A stretch of DNA of 64,000 nucleotides from Micromonospora sp. WMMD882 (GTDB taxonomy: Bacteria > Actinomycetota > Actinomycetes > Mycobacteriales > Micromonosporaceae): positions 1,860,001 to 1,924,000 of the forward strand of contig NZ_CP114903.1 of the NCBI RefSeq assembly GCF_027497255.1, read 5' to 3'. The notes below the pieces were generated by a model. It was not told the origin of the DNA. It worked only from the letters and a program-made list of their open reading frames with translations, and did no database searches. A program made the position numbers and the translations under genes. This document shows positions 25,087-33,661 of this stretch, piece after piece; the stretch's first letter is position 1; each line of letters starts with the position of its first letter.

Positions 25087-26241
25087 ATGAGCCTGACCGT
25101 CCTGATGAACGCCGGTCCGTGGTTGTCCGTGCCGCCGCCCGGCTACGGCGGCATCGAGAACGTCATCGCCACCCTGGTGCCGGAGCTGCGGCGGCTCGGG
25201 GTGCGGGTGGTGCTCGCCTCCGTCGGCACCAGCGCCCTGCCGGTGGACGAGCGGATCTCGGTCTTTCCCGACGGGCAGTTCGCCGCGCTGCAACGCCCCT
25301 ACAACCAGGTGTGCGGGCTGGCCCAGGCGCACCTGGCCGGGGTGGTCCGGGAGCTGCGTTCCCGGGACGACGTCGACCTGGTCCACGACCACGTGGAGGC
25401 GGTCGGGCTGGCCACCCTCGCCGCGATGGAGCCGGACGCCCCGCCCGTGCTGCACACCCTGCACTGGGACCTGGCCAAGCACCCCGCCCTCTACGGTCAT
25501 CTCGACGGCGGCGACCGGGTCCGCGTCAACGGGGTGTCGGCGTCCCAGCTCGCCCGCGCCCCGCGGGCGCTGCGGGACCACTCGGTCGGGCACGTGCACC
25601 TGTCCACCCCGCTCGCGGTGGACGCCGACCGCCGGCCGTCGCCGGTCAAGGGCGACCACGTGGTCGTGCTGGGCCGGATCAATCCGGGCAAGGGGCAGGA
25701 CGTGGCCGCCCGGCTGGCCCAGCGGACCGGTTTCCGGCTGGTGCTGGCCGGCCCGGTCGGCCCGTACCACCGGCCGGAGGAGCTGGCCGCGGCCGGCGCC
25801 GAGGCCCGGCAGAACCCGGACGTGCGGTTCTTCCTGGACGAGGTCGCCCCGCACGTCGACGGCGACCGGGTGCGCTGGGTGGGCACGGTGGCCGGTCAGG
25901 AGCGTGACGACCTGGTCGCGTCCGCCCGGGCCATGCTGTTCCCGTTGCGGTGGGAGGAGCCGGGCGGCACGGCGGTGGTGGAGTCGCTGGCCCTGGGCAC
26001 CCCGGTGGTGGCCACCGCCCGGGGCTGCCTGCCCGAGCTGGTCACGCACGGCCGCACCGGGCTGCTCACCGGGCACGAGGAGCAGCTCGGCGAGCTGGTC
26101 CACGCCGCCGGCCTGCTGGATCCGCAGGAGTGCCGGCGGGAGGCCGCGCTCCGGTTCACCCCGGCGGTGATGGCGCAGCGGTACGTCGCGCTCTACGAGC
26201 GGGTCCGGCAGCTCGCCCCGACCGGGCTCCAGCCGGCCTGA
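25087..26241 (+). CDS. GT4 family glycosyltransferase
   Basis: A 384-residue GT-B glycosyltransferase. The N-terminal PPPGYGGIENVIATLVPEL holds the glycine-rich loop, VVVLGRINPGKGQDVAARLA is the nucleotide-sugar site, and FPLRWEEPGGTAVVESLALGTPVVA is the E-x7-E retaining motif. AAGGA lies before the ATG. It is 34 bp behind gpgS and probably works with it, perhaps adding a second sugar to glucosylglycerate; this is inferred from position only. Confidence 0.9.
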   Translation: MSLTVLMNAGPWLSVPPPGYGGIENVIATLVPELRRLGVRVVLASVGTSALPVDERISVFPDGQFAALQRPYNQVCGLAQAHLAGVVRELRSRDDVDLVHDHVEAVGLATLAAMEPDAPPVLHTLHWDLAKHPALYGHLDGGDRVRVNGVSASQLARAPRALRDHSVGHVHLSTPLAVDADRRPSPVKGDHVVVLGRINPGKGQDVAARLAQRTGFRLVLAGPVGPYHRPEELAAAGAEARQNPDVRFFLDEVAPHVDGDRVRWVGTVAGQERDDLVASARAMLFPLRWEEPGGTAVVESLALGTPVVATARGCLPELVTHGRTGLLTGHEEQLGELVHAAGLLDPQECRREAALRFTPAVMAQRYVALYERVRQLAPTGLQPA

Positions 26242-26358
26242 CGCACGGTCACCGCAGCGCCCGCCGACCGCCGACCGGCCCGACGCCGCACGTGCCGGGT
26301 CACCCTCCCGCACGGTCCGGCGGCGACCATGACCGGCGTCATGGTCGCGGCCGGGGCG

Positions 26359-26383
26359 GTTTCGGTCGGCCGGCGGCGGGTAC
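26359..26383 (+). promoter_or_regulatory. SigB/SigF-type promoter of the STAS-kinase gene
   Basis: GTTT (26359-26362), 15 nt, GGGTAC (26378-26383), with the ATG at 26452. Confidence 0.75.
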
Positions 26384-26451
26384 TGCGGCAGCCATCGGGA
26401 CGAGAGATCATCGGACCGCCGCGAGCATCGGGTACCACGGAGCGAGGCGAC

Positions 26452-27180
26452 ATGTCGAGGCAGCTCACCTACCAGGTGCGTGAGGATCCGCCGGTGACGG
26501 TGGTCAGGTTCGCCGGCACCCTGGACCGGTCGACGATGACGACGGCGCAGCGGGCGCTGGACCGCTGCCTGGCCGCGCAGCCCGACGCGCTCGTCGTCGA
26601 TCTGGCCCGGCTGGCCGTACGGGACCGGTCGGCCCTGTCGGTCTTCGGGGCCGCCGCCCGGCAGGCGGCGGACTGGCCGGCGGTGCCGATGGTGCTCTGC
26701 GCCCCGCCGCCGGAGGCGGCGAGCTGGCTGGCGGCGGACGCGCGCTGCCCGGTGGTGCCGGTCCGCCGGGACTACGCGGAGGCCACCCGGGAGGTCCGCG
26801 ACGTGGCGACACCCCGGCTGCGGGTCCGGCTCCAGCCCGTCGCCGACGCCTGCCGGCGGGCCCGGGAGCTGACCCAGGACGCCTGCGGACGGTGGAACGT
26901 CCCGCAGCTCGTCGGCCCGACCTCGCTGGTGCTCAGCGAGCTGGTGGGCAACGTGGTCCGGCACGCCGGCACCCCGATGCAGGTCACGCTGACGTTGCGC
27001 CGCCCGTACCTGCACGTCGCGGTCGCCGACGGTAGTCGCGCGGCGGCCCGTCCGGCCAGCCCCGGCCCGGACGTACCGGGTGGCCGGGGTCTGCTGCTGG
27101 TGCGGGAGCTCACCCAGCGGTGGGGCACCGCGCCGGCCGGGGACGGCAAGGTGGTCTGGGCGTTGCTGCCGGCCGTATAG
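26452..27180 (+). CDS. STAS domain fused to anti-sigma-factor type HATPase
   Basis: A 242-residue fusion. Residues 1-110 are a STAS anti-sigma antagonist domain (VRFAGTLDRSTM and LVVDLARLAVRDRSALSVF, where the Ser of DRSAL takes the place of the phospho-acceptor). Residues 120-242 are a GHKL ATPase of the RsbW/SpoIIAB type, with the N-box LVLSELVGNVVRHAG and the G-box GGRGLLLV. In most bacteria antagonist and kinase are separate proteins that switch partners; here one chain holds both. A near-consensus SigB/SigF promoter precedes it and a sigma factor gene of that class lies 2.1 kb downstream, so a role in controlling that sigma factor is plausible. Confidence 0.88.
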   Translation: MSRQLTYQVREDPPVTVVRFAGTLDRSTMTTAQRALDRCLAAQPDALVVDLARLAVRDRSALSVFGAAARQAADWPAVPMVLCAPPPEAASWLAADARCPVVPVRRDYAEATREVRDVATPRLRVRLQPVADACRRARELTQDACGRWNVPQLVGPTSLVLSELVGNVVRHAGTPMQVTLTLRRPYLHVAVADGSRAAARPASPGPDVPGGRGLLLVRELTQRWGTAPAGDGKVVWALLPAV

Positions 27181-27210
27181 CGTTACGCCCATTTTTTCGT
27201 TTCTCGCCTG

Positions 27211-27235
27211 GTTTGATGGGTGGGGCGACGGGTAG
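27211..27235 (+). promoter_or_regulatory. SigB/SigF-type promoter of ctaD
   Basis: GTTT (27211-27214), 15 nt, GGGTAG (27230-27235). A second overlapping GTTT at 27199-27202, 15 nt before GGGTGG, is weaker. The ATG is at 27280. Confidence 0.75.
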
Positions 27236-27279
27236 GCACGCCCGTCCCGTTCCCGGTCGCGGCAAGGGTGAGAAGCGGC

Positions 27280-29277
27280 ATGACGACATCGACCAGCACG
27301 GACCCGGAGCCGGCCCGGGACCGCGGACCGGCGATCCTCGCCCCGGCCCGCTTCGGCGGCTACCCCGGGCCGGTACGTCCGGCGCTGCCGGGCAGCCAAC
27401 TGCTCCGCTTCCTGGCCACCACCGACCACAAGCAGATCGGGCTGCTCTACCTGCTGACCTCGTTCGGCTTCTTCCTCGTCGCCGGGGCGCAGGCGATGCT
27501 CATCCGGGGCGAGCTGGCCCGGCCGGGGATGCAGTTCCTCTCGCCCGAGCAGTACAACCAGCTCTTCACCTCGCACGGCACGATCATGCTGCTGCTGTTC
27601 GCCACCCCGGCCGCGTTCGGGTTCGGCAACTTCCTGGTGCCGATCCAGATCGGCGCCCCGGACGTGTCGTTCCCCCGGCTGAACGCCCTGGCGTACTGGC
27701 TCTTCCTGCTCGGTGGCCTCATGGTCGTCGGCGGGTTCCTCACCCCCGAGGGCACGGCCGACTTCGGCTGGACGGCGTACACGCCGCTGAGCCGGTTGCA
27801 GCACTCGCCGGGCGTGGGCGCGAACATGTGGATCATCGGACTGGTGCTCTCCGGGCTGGGCACCATCCTGGGCGCGGTCAACCTGATCGCCACCGTGCTC
27901 ACCCTGCGCGCCCCGGGCATGACCATGTTCCGGATGCCGATCTTCACCTGGAACATGCTGCTCACCAGCGTCCTGGTGATCCTGGTCTTCCCGCTGCTGG
28001 CCGCCGCGCTGCTCGCGCTGGCCGCGGACCGGCTGCTCGCCGCGCACGTGTACGACGCGGCGACCGGCGGCCCGATGCTGTGGCAGCACCTCTTCTGGTT
28101 CTTCGGGCACCCCGAGGTGTACATCATCGCGCTGCCGTTCTTCGGCATCATCACCGAGATCATCCCGGTCTTCTCCCGGAAGCCGATCTTCGGCTACAAG
28201 GGGCTCGTCCTGGCGACCCTCGCCATCACCATCCTGTCGATGACCGTCTGGGCGCACCACATGTTCGGCACCGGTCAGGTGCTGCTGCCGTTCTTCAGCA
28301 TCCTCAGCTACCTGATCGCGGTGCCCACCGGCGTGAAGTTCTTCAACTGGATCGGCACCATGTGGAAGGGGCAGCTCACCTTCGAGACGCCGATGCTGTT
28401 CGCCGTCGGCTTCCTCGTCACGTTCCTGCTCGGCGGGCTGACCGGGGTGCTGCTCGCCGCCCCGCCGGTGGACTTCCACGTCACCGACACCTACTTCGTG
28501 GTGGCCCACTTCCACTACGTGCTGTTCGGCACGGTGGTCTTCGCGCTCTTCGGCGGCTTCTACTTCTGGTGGCCGAAGATGACCGGACGGCTCATGGACG
28601 AGCGGCTGGGCAAGGCGCACTTCTGGACCATGTTCGTCGGGTTCCACGGCACGTTCCTCGTCCAGCACTGGCTGGGCAACGAGGGCATGCCCCGCCGGTA
28701 CGCCGACTACCTGCCCACCGACGGCTTCACCACGCTGAACACCATCTCCACCGTCTCGTCGTTCCTGCTCGGCGCGTCCACTTTGTTCTTCGTCTGGAAC
28801 GCCTGGAAGTCCTGGCGGTACGGGCCGATGGTCACCGTCGACGACCCCTGGGGGTTCGGCAACTCCCTGGAGTGGGCGACCAGTTGCCCGCCGCCGCTGC
28901 GCAACTTCGACCGGATGCCCCGGATCCGCTCCGAGCGGCCCGCGTTCGACGCCAAGTACGGCACCCTCGTCGCCGACCTCGGACGGGACCTGCCGCAGCG
29001 CACCACCCGCCCGCCGCAGAGCCTGGGCGAGGAGATGCGCCCCGAGGAGCACCGGCCGGAGTCGCCGAGCGCGCACGGCGCCGGCGGCGCCCGGGAAGCC
29101 GTCGCCTACCAGCCGGCGCCCCGCTCCGGGGCCCGACCGGTGGACGTCCCGGAGCCGGAGGACGTGCTGCGGCCCAGCTTCGAGGGCACCGACGAGGACG
29201 GCGCGGACCCGCTCGACTCGGAGCGGGAGCCGGACGGCGACGAACGGTGGCGACACCCGCCGGGTCAGTCGTCCTGA
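27280..29277 (+). CDS. ctaD: Cytochrome c oxidase subunit I
   Basis: A 665-residue haem-copper oxidase subunit I of the aa3 type, with about 12 membrane helices. The copper-B ligand and cross-linked Tyr are in HPEVY (residues 277-281), the His pair is at 326-327 in WAHHMF, and the haem ligands are in VVAHFHYV. The N-terminal region holds [12 protein letters not shown]. After the core, about 100 residues form a charged, Pro/Glu/Asp-rich cytoplasmic tail. No ctaC, ctaE or ctaF is next to it, so this is probably a second, stand-alone copy. Its SigB-like promoter suggests use under stress. Confidence 0.95.
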   Translation: MTTSTSTDPEPARDRGPAILAPARFGGYPGPVRPALPGSQLLRFLATTDHKQIGLLYLLTSFGFFLVAGAQAMLIRGELARPGMQFLSPEQYNQLFTSHGTIMLLLFATPAAFGFGNFLVPIQIGAPDVSFPRLNALAYWLFLLGGLMVVGGFLTPEGTADFGWTAYTPLSRLQHSPGVGANMWIIGLVLSGLGTILGAVNLIATVLTLRAPGMTMFRMPIFTWNMLLTSVLVILVFPLLAAALLALAADRLLAAHVYDAATGGPMLWQHLFWFFGHPEVYIIALPFFGIITEIIPVFSRKPIFGYKGLVLATLAITILSMTVWAHHMFGTGQVLLPFFSILSYLIAVPTGVKFFNWIGTMWKGQLTFETPMLFAVGFLVTFLLGGLTGVLLAAPPVDFHVTDTYFVVAHFHYVLFGTVVFALFGGFYFWWPKMTGRLMDERLGKAHFWTMFVGFHGTFLVQHWLGNEGMPRRYADYLPTDGFTTLNTISTVSSFLLGASTLFFVWNAWKSWRYGPMVTVDDPWGFGNSLEWATSCPPPLRNFDRMPRIRSERPAFDAKYGTLVADLGRDLPQRTTRPPQSLGEEMRPEEHRPESPSAHGAGGAREAVAYQPAPRSGARPVDVPEPEDVLRPSFEGTDEDGADPLDSEREPDGDERWRHPPGQSS

Positions 29278-29284
29278 CCGGACG

Positions 29285-30223
29285 TCAGCGCGGGCCGGAC
29301 CGGCCGACCACTCCGCCACCGACCGTCGGCTCACCGACCTGGCCGCCCACCGCCACCCGGTCGGCGGTACGTTTCGCCGTCACCGGACGCCCGGCGTCGG
29401 CCTGCTCGCCGTTCTGCCAGGGCGGCGGGGCGTCGGCGAGCATGGCCTGCCGCAGCCAGGTCAACGCCCGGGACAGCAGCCGGGAGACGTGCATCTGCGA
29501 GATGCCGAACCGGGCGGCGATCTCCGCCTGGGTCTGGTTGCCGTAGAAGCGCATGGCCAGGATCCGTCGCTCCCGCCAGGGCAGCCGGTGCAGCAGGCCG
29601 CTGACCGTGACCCGGTCGTCGACCGACTCCAGGGCATTGTCCGACTCCCCCACCAGGTCGCCGAACTCGGCGGAGCTCTCCCCGCCCACCGGGGCGTTGA
29701 GCGACGCCGGGCTGTATCCGGCGGCGGACTCCAGGGCGGCGAGGATCTCCTCCTGCGGGGTCTCCAGCCGCTCGGCCAGCTCCGCCACCGTGGGGCTGCG
29801 GGACAACTCGCTGGTCAGCGCGGAGGTCGCCTGCCCCACCTCCAGGATGAGGTCCCGCAGCCGCCGGGGCACGTGCACCCCCCAGGTGCGGTCCCGGAAG
29901 TGCCGCTTGATCTCCCCCACGATGGTGATGGCCGCGTACGCGGTGAAGGACCCGCGCTCCGGGTCGTACCGGTCGACCGCGTTGACCAGCCCGAGGCGGG
30001 CGACCTGCTCCAGGTCCTCCAGCGGCTCCCCCCGGCCCCGGTACCGCCGGGCCAGCCGACCGGCGAACGGCAGGGCGAACCGGACCAGGTCGTCCCGGGC
30101 CTCCTGGCGTCGTTCCGCCGGAAGGCCCTCGATCCGCGCCGCGTAGGCCAGGGCCGCCGCGTCGAGGTCCTCCAGACCCCGGTCGGTCGGTGTCGGGGTG
30201 GTCGTGGTGGGCTGTCCGAACAT
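29285..30223 (-). CDS. RNA polymerase sigma factor, SigB/SigF family
   Basis: A 312-residue group 3 sigma factor of the SigB/SigF/SigG type. Region 2 contains LEDLEQVARLGLVNAVDRYDP with GSFTAYAAITIVGEIKRHFRD after it; region 3 has SPTVAELAERLETPQEEI; region 4 has QTQAEIAARFGISQMHVSRLLSRAL, the helix-turn-helix for the -35 box. GGGAGG precedes the ATG at 30223. The C-terminal 45 residues beyond region 4 are a Gly/Val-rich extension. No anti-sigma gene is adjacent, except the STAS-kinase fusion 2.1 kb away. Its class recognises GTTT-N-GGGTA promoters, of which the window holds many. Confidence 0.92.
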   Translation of the reverse strand: MFGQPTTTTPTPTDRGLEDLDAAALAYAARIEGLPAERRQEARDDLVRFALPFAGRLARRYRGRGEPLEDLEQVARLGLVNAVDRYDPERGSFTAYAAITIVGEIKRHFRDRTWGVHVPRRLRDLILEVGQATSALTSELSRSPTVAELAERLETPQEEILAALESAAGYSPASLNAPVGGESSAEFGDLVGESDNALESVDDRVTVSGLLHRLPWRERRILAMRFYGNQTQAEIAARFGISQMHVSRLLSRALTWLRQAMLADAPPPWQNGEQADAGRPVTAKRTADRVAVGGQVGEPTVGGGVVGRSGPR

Positions 30224-30372
30224 TCGCGCCTCCCTCACCGAAGGTCCCCGCCCGACCGCGTCCGGGCGCGGCACGGCCGTGCCCGGATGCGGAAACAGGT
30301 CGGAAGACAGGAATGCCGACGAGCGGCAACAGCGACGCCACGCGGCATGATCAGGCCGTCGCAGCCAGCGGT

Positions 30373-30396
30373 GTTCCCGCTCTGTAGGTACTCAAC
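30373..30396 (-). promoter_or_regulatory. Weak SigB/SigF-like promoter upstream of the sigma gene
   Basis: Minus strand GTTG (30396-30393), 14 nt, GGGAAC (30378-30373). It could give autoregulation of the sigma gene starting at 30223, but both boxes deviate. The rest of the 263-bp gap (30224-30486) shows no gene. Confidence 0.3.
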
Positions 30397-30486
30397 CACG
30401 GAGAGGTCAGGTCGCGAGGATGTTTCGCCGGGCTGCCCCGCGCCGACCCGGTCGGACGGCGGGTCGGGCCGCGGCCGACGGGCGGA

Positions 30487-32043
30487 TCAGGTGACCAGCA
30501 GCCCCTGCCCGGTACCGCTGGCCCGCAACGCGGCCAACGCGACGTCGACCGGCAGCGGCGGCGGCGCCGGCAGGTCGTACGCCTGGCCGCGCAGCACCTC
30601 GGTGGCCCGGCGGGTGGGCACCGAGGTCACCGGGTAGCCGCGCGCGGCGACCCGGTCCAGGGCCCGGCGGCGGCGACCGAACGCCGCCACGGCCAACCAC
30701 TGCGGCAACCCGGCCCACGCCGGCGACGGCACGCCCGGCGGCTCCGGCAGCACGTCCACCGAACTGAACGGCTCGCTGCCGGCCAACCACCACTCGGCGG
30801 CCGAGACGCTGCGCCGGGTGGCGTTCTCACACCAGTACGGCACCAGTCCCGCCCGCACCACCTGCCACGGGTCGAGCAGCCGGCCGCACTCGACCACCAA
30901 CCGGTCACCGGTCTTGCCGGCGGCGCGCAGCCAGCCCCGGTACAGGTCGGCGGTGGCCGCGCTGAGCACCTCGGGCCGCGGCACGAGCACCCGGCGCACC
31001 GGATGCCCCCGGCGAACGGCCCAATCCCGCAGGCTCACCTCGAAACCCGACTCCACGCCGTTCTCGGCCGGGGCCCGCGGAACGGACACCTGGGGCGGAT
31101 CCCACCGCCCGCTGTCCCCACCGGCGCAACGGAGCACCTGGCGCAGGGCCGGCGCGTCCGGGTGGAAGTCCACCGGGTCCAGGCCGCTGGCCGGGCACCC
31201 CACCTGGAAGCTGTGCCCACCCCCGGCGTCCCCGACCGGCCAGGTGCGCGCGTCGCGGAGCAGCAGCACCGGCGCGCCGGGGTCGAGGCGGTCGGCCAGG
31301 AACCGGGCGTACGCCGCCGGCACACGCCGCCACCGCACCGCCAGCGACACCGTCGCGCCGGCCAGCGCGCCCCGGGTGGCCGGGCAGTGCACCTGCCGTA
31401 CGTGCACGTCGTCGTTGCCGCGCAGCAGCCGACCGGCCAACGCCGCGCCGTGGTCCCGGGCGCGGTCGGGCCGGTCCACCGCGCCGTCGTTCCAGTGCGC
31501 GGTCACCTCGAAGCCGGCGGGCAGCCACGGCACGCCGAGCGCCACCGCCAGGTGGGCGGCAGACCCGTGCGCCGAGCCGAGCACCGCCCCCGGGAACCGC
31601 CCCGCCGCAGGGTACTGGTCGACCAGCCAACCGGCCACCCGCTCGGCGTCCACCGCGGCGGCCTGGTCGACGCTGAGCGCCACCCGGCCGGCGGCCCGGA
31701 CGACGGCGGCCCGCCGCACCGGCTCGGGAGCGCCCGGGAACCGGCCCGCCGTCGAGGGGTGGGACAGGTCCGCGCAGTCGGCCCCGCGCAGGGCGCGGGC
31801 GGTCGCCGCCACCAGGACGCGGGCGACGCTGCCCACCGACACCACCCGGTCGCCGGCCGGTCCGGTCTCGGCCGGTGTCGGCCGTCCGCGCGTCCCGCGC
31901 CCCGGTCCGAGCCGTCCCCGTTCGCTCACCACGCGGGCCGGCTTCCCGTCCGGATCGGGTTCAAACGGGGCGTCCGCCACCGGGCGGGGGGAATCCGAGG
32001 CTGGTACCCCTTCGATGGTCGCCGCCCCTCGACGGTCGTCCAC
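30487..32043 (-). CDS. Uncharacterised 518-residue protein
   Basis: I do not recognise this protein. It starts at GTG 32043, 76 bp from the divergent CDGSH gene. The N-terminal 70 residues are low-complexity. A folded region follows with VLVAATARALRG, then GAVLGSAHGSAAHLAVALGVPWLPAGFEVT, several Trp-rich segments (VVRAGLVPYWCEN, SAAEWWLAG) and a C-terminal AFGRRRRALDRVAARGYPVTSVP. There is no signal peptide, membrane helix or known catalytic motif. The GSAHGS turn resembles a nucleophile or nucleotide loop but is not diagnostic. Coding character is good throughout. Confidence 0.75.
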   Translation of the reverse strand: MDDRRGAATIEGVPASDSPRPVADAPFEPDPDGKPARVVSERGRLGPGRGTRGRPTPAETGPAGDRVVSVGSVARVLVAATARALRGADCADLSHPSTAGRFPGAPEPVRRAAVVRAAGRVALSVDQAAAVDAERVAGWLVDQYPAAGRFPGAVLGSAHGSAAHLAVALGVPWLPAGFEVTAHWNDGAVDRPDRARDHGAALAGRLLRGNDDVHVRQVHCPATRGALAGATVSLAVRWRRVPAAYARFLADRLDPGAPVLLLRDARTWPVGDAGGGHSFQVGCPASGLDPVDFHPDAPALRQVLRCAGGDSGRWDPPQVSVPRAPAENGVESGFEVSLRDWAVRRGHPVRRVLVPRPEVLSAATADLYRGWLRAAGKTGDRLVVECGRLLDPWQVVRAGLVPYWCENATRRSVSAAEWWLAGSEPFSSVDVLPEPPGVPSPAWAGLPQWLAVAAFGRRRRALDRVAARGYPVTSVPTRRATEVLRGQAYDLPAPPPLPVDVALAALRASGTGQGLLVT

Positions 32044-32084
32044 GCCCGGTCGTCACGCGGGCGGCGACGGTGGGTCCGGCGGGA

Positions 32085-32109
32085 GTTTCACGGCCGTCCG
32101 GGCGGGCAC
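32085..32109 (+). promoter_or_regulatory. SigB/SigF-like promoter of the CDGSH gene
   Basis: GTTT (32085-32088), 15 nt, GGGCAC (32104-32109); the -10 has one key mismatch. The leader to the ATG at 32120 would be very short. Confidence 0.4.
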
Positions 32110-32119
32110 TTCCGGTGCC

Positions 32120-32371
32120 ATGCCCGACGACGACAGCCGTGCCACGCCCGACGACGACAGCGACGACGGGACCGCCACCGAGACGGCAGCCACCATCACC
32201 GCCTACCCGGACGGGCCACTGCTGGTGCGGGGGGACTTCGCCCTGCTCACCCCGGACGGCCAGCGCATCGACGCGCGGCGGGGGACGGTGGCGCTGTGCC
32301 GGTGCGGACAGTCGGCGCTGAAGCCGTTCTGCGACGGCTCCCACCAGGCGACCGGCTTCCGCGCCGACTGA
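32120..32371 (+). CDS. CDGSH iron-sulfur domain protein
   Basis: An 83-residue protein with a single CDGSH domain: CRCGQSALKPFCDGSH supplies the three Cys and one His that hold a 2Fe-2S cluster. The N-terminal 25 residues are acidic and repetitive (PDDDSRA, PDDDSDD). Such small proteins move electrons or clusters. It converges with a haem-oxygenase-like iron protein gene; the two families are often neighbours, and a shared redox role is likely. Confidence 0.9.
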   Translation: MPDDDSRATPDDDSDDGTATETAATITAYPDGPLLVRGDFALLTPDGQRIDARRGTVALCRCGQSALKPFCDGSHQATGFRAD

Positions 32372-32467
32372 CCGCCAACCGGTCGGCTACCCGGCCCCGG
32401 TCGACGCCGGCCGACCCCGGTTCACGCCGGCCGCGCCCGCGCGGGCCGGCACGGTAAGCGCGGGCCT

Positions 32468-32549
32468 GGCTCAGCCGGCCACCGGCAGCGGCGGGTCGGC
32501 GGCCACGGGCGGCGCGGGGCTCAGGCGGCCACCGGCAGCGGCGGGTCGG
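32468..32549. repeat. 32-bp direct repeat, 50 bp apart, at a gene end
   Basis: The last codons and stop of the iron-protein gene (32518-32549) recur with one mismatch at 32468-32499, just downstream. This looks like a 50-bp tandem duplication of the gene's 3' end, leaving a non-coding echo. Confidence 0.9.
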
Positions 32550-33570
32550 TGACCGTGGCCGGACGCAGCGAGCTACGGCCGGCGGCCCAGCTCGACAGCA
32601 GGTGCCCGGCGAAGAGCCGGTCCACCGCGAGACACGCCGCCGCGCCGAGCAGCACGTCGGCGGCCAGCTCCGGCTCCGCCCGGACCAGCCCGCCGCACAG
32701 GTCGTACGCGGCGATCTGCTCGTGCACCGCGTCGGCCTCCACGTGCTCGTCGTAGAAGCGGGTGGCGGCCTCGTCGAGGCCCAGCCGACGCAGCCCGTTG
32801 CCGTACCGGCGGTTCGGCAGCGAGGAGGTCATCTCGAAGGCAGCCAGGTGCCCCACCAACGCGCCACGCAACCGCCGGTGCAGACCGAACAGCGAGATCA
32901 GGTTGCCGGTCGCCAGGGTCACCGCGGGAACCGCGTCGACGTGGGCCCCGTAGCCGCTGTCCAGGTCGAGCCGGTCCATGGTGCGCCGGAACAGCTCGGC
33001 GTGCACCCACTCCGGCCGGCCGCCGCCGTACTCGTCCATCTGGATCTCCACCAGCGCGGCCTTGGCCGGCCCACCCAGCCGGGGGATCCCCCAGGTGTGC
33101 GGGTCGGCCTCCTTGAGGTGGTAGACCGAGCGGTGGGTGACGAACTCCCGGAACTGGGCCAGCGTGGCCCGCCGTTGCAGGGTCGCCGCCAGCGGCGGGC
33201 CGTGGTCGGCCCGGGTCAACGTGGTCAACGCCGCCGGCACCTCGGCGGCCGGCACAGCCGGCTGCGGGCCGACCAGTCGGCGCACGGCCGCCTCGAACGG
33301 TCGTTCGGCGCGCGCCCGCAGCGCCAGCACGGACGGCTCCCACTCCCACTCGTCGGCCACCCCGGCCCAACCCCGGTAGTGCAGCTCGTAGCAGAGCAGC
33401 AGGGTCAGTTGGAGGTCCTCGTCGGTGAGCGGGTCGGCCGGGTCGAGCTCCAGCCGCGCCGGCAGCTCGTGCGGCGGCTCCCGCCACGCGGTGATCAGGG
33501 CGGCGGAGACCGGGCCACGCGGCTGGGGCAACGGCGCGGGGCCGTGACGGCGCGCCGCGGGATCGGACAT
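32521..33570 (-). CDS. Haem-oxygenase-like (iron-containing redox) enzyme
   Basis: A 349-residue protein of the haem-oxygenase-like diiron fold. Candidate iron ligands are in LLLCYELHYRGWAG, VEIQMDEYGGG, WVHAELFRRTM and TRFYDEHVEADAVHEQIAAYDLC, the Glu/His-rich helices typical of this group, whose members oxidise small substrates. It is convergent with the CDGSH gene. A GTTT/GGGGCA pair lies upstream. The substrate is unknown. Confidence 0.85.
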   Translation of the reverse strand: MSDPAARRHGPAPLPQPRGPVSAALITAWREPPHELPARLELDPADPLTDEDLQLTLLLCYELHYRGWAGVADEWEWEPSVLALRARAERPFEAAVRRLVGPQPAVPAAEVPAALTTLTRADHGPPLAATLQRRATLAQFREFVTHRSVYHLKEADPHTWGIPRLGGPAKAALVEIQMDEYGGGRPEWVHAELFRRTMDRLDLDSGYGAHVDAVPAVTLATGNLISLFGLHRRLRGALVGHLAAFEMTSSLPNRRYGNGLRRLGLDEAATRFYDEHVEADAVHEQIAAYDLCGGLVRAEPELAADVLLGAAACLAVDRLFAGHLLSSWAAGRSSLRPATVTDPPLPVAA

Positions 33571-33600
33571 GGGACCTCCCAGATCGACTGCGCCAGTAGA

Positions 33601-33624
33601 TGCCCCCGGCCCCGCCGGCTAAAC
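33601..33624 (-). promoter_or_regulatory. Weak SigB/SigF-like promoter of the haem-oxygenase-like gene
   Basis: Minus strand GTTT (33624-33621), 14 nt, GGGGCA (33606-33601), 30 nt before the ATG at 33570. The -10 is poor. Confidence 0.3.
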
Positions 33625-33661
33625 GGCGCTGACCAGCGACCCGGCCCACAACCGGACGCCG

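Noticed and set aside
24967..29334. A 1455-codon open frame on the minus strand
   Set aside because: It is antisense to the glycosyltransferase, STAS-kinase and ctaD genes, which are well supported. Composition is that of a shadow frame.
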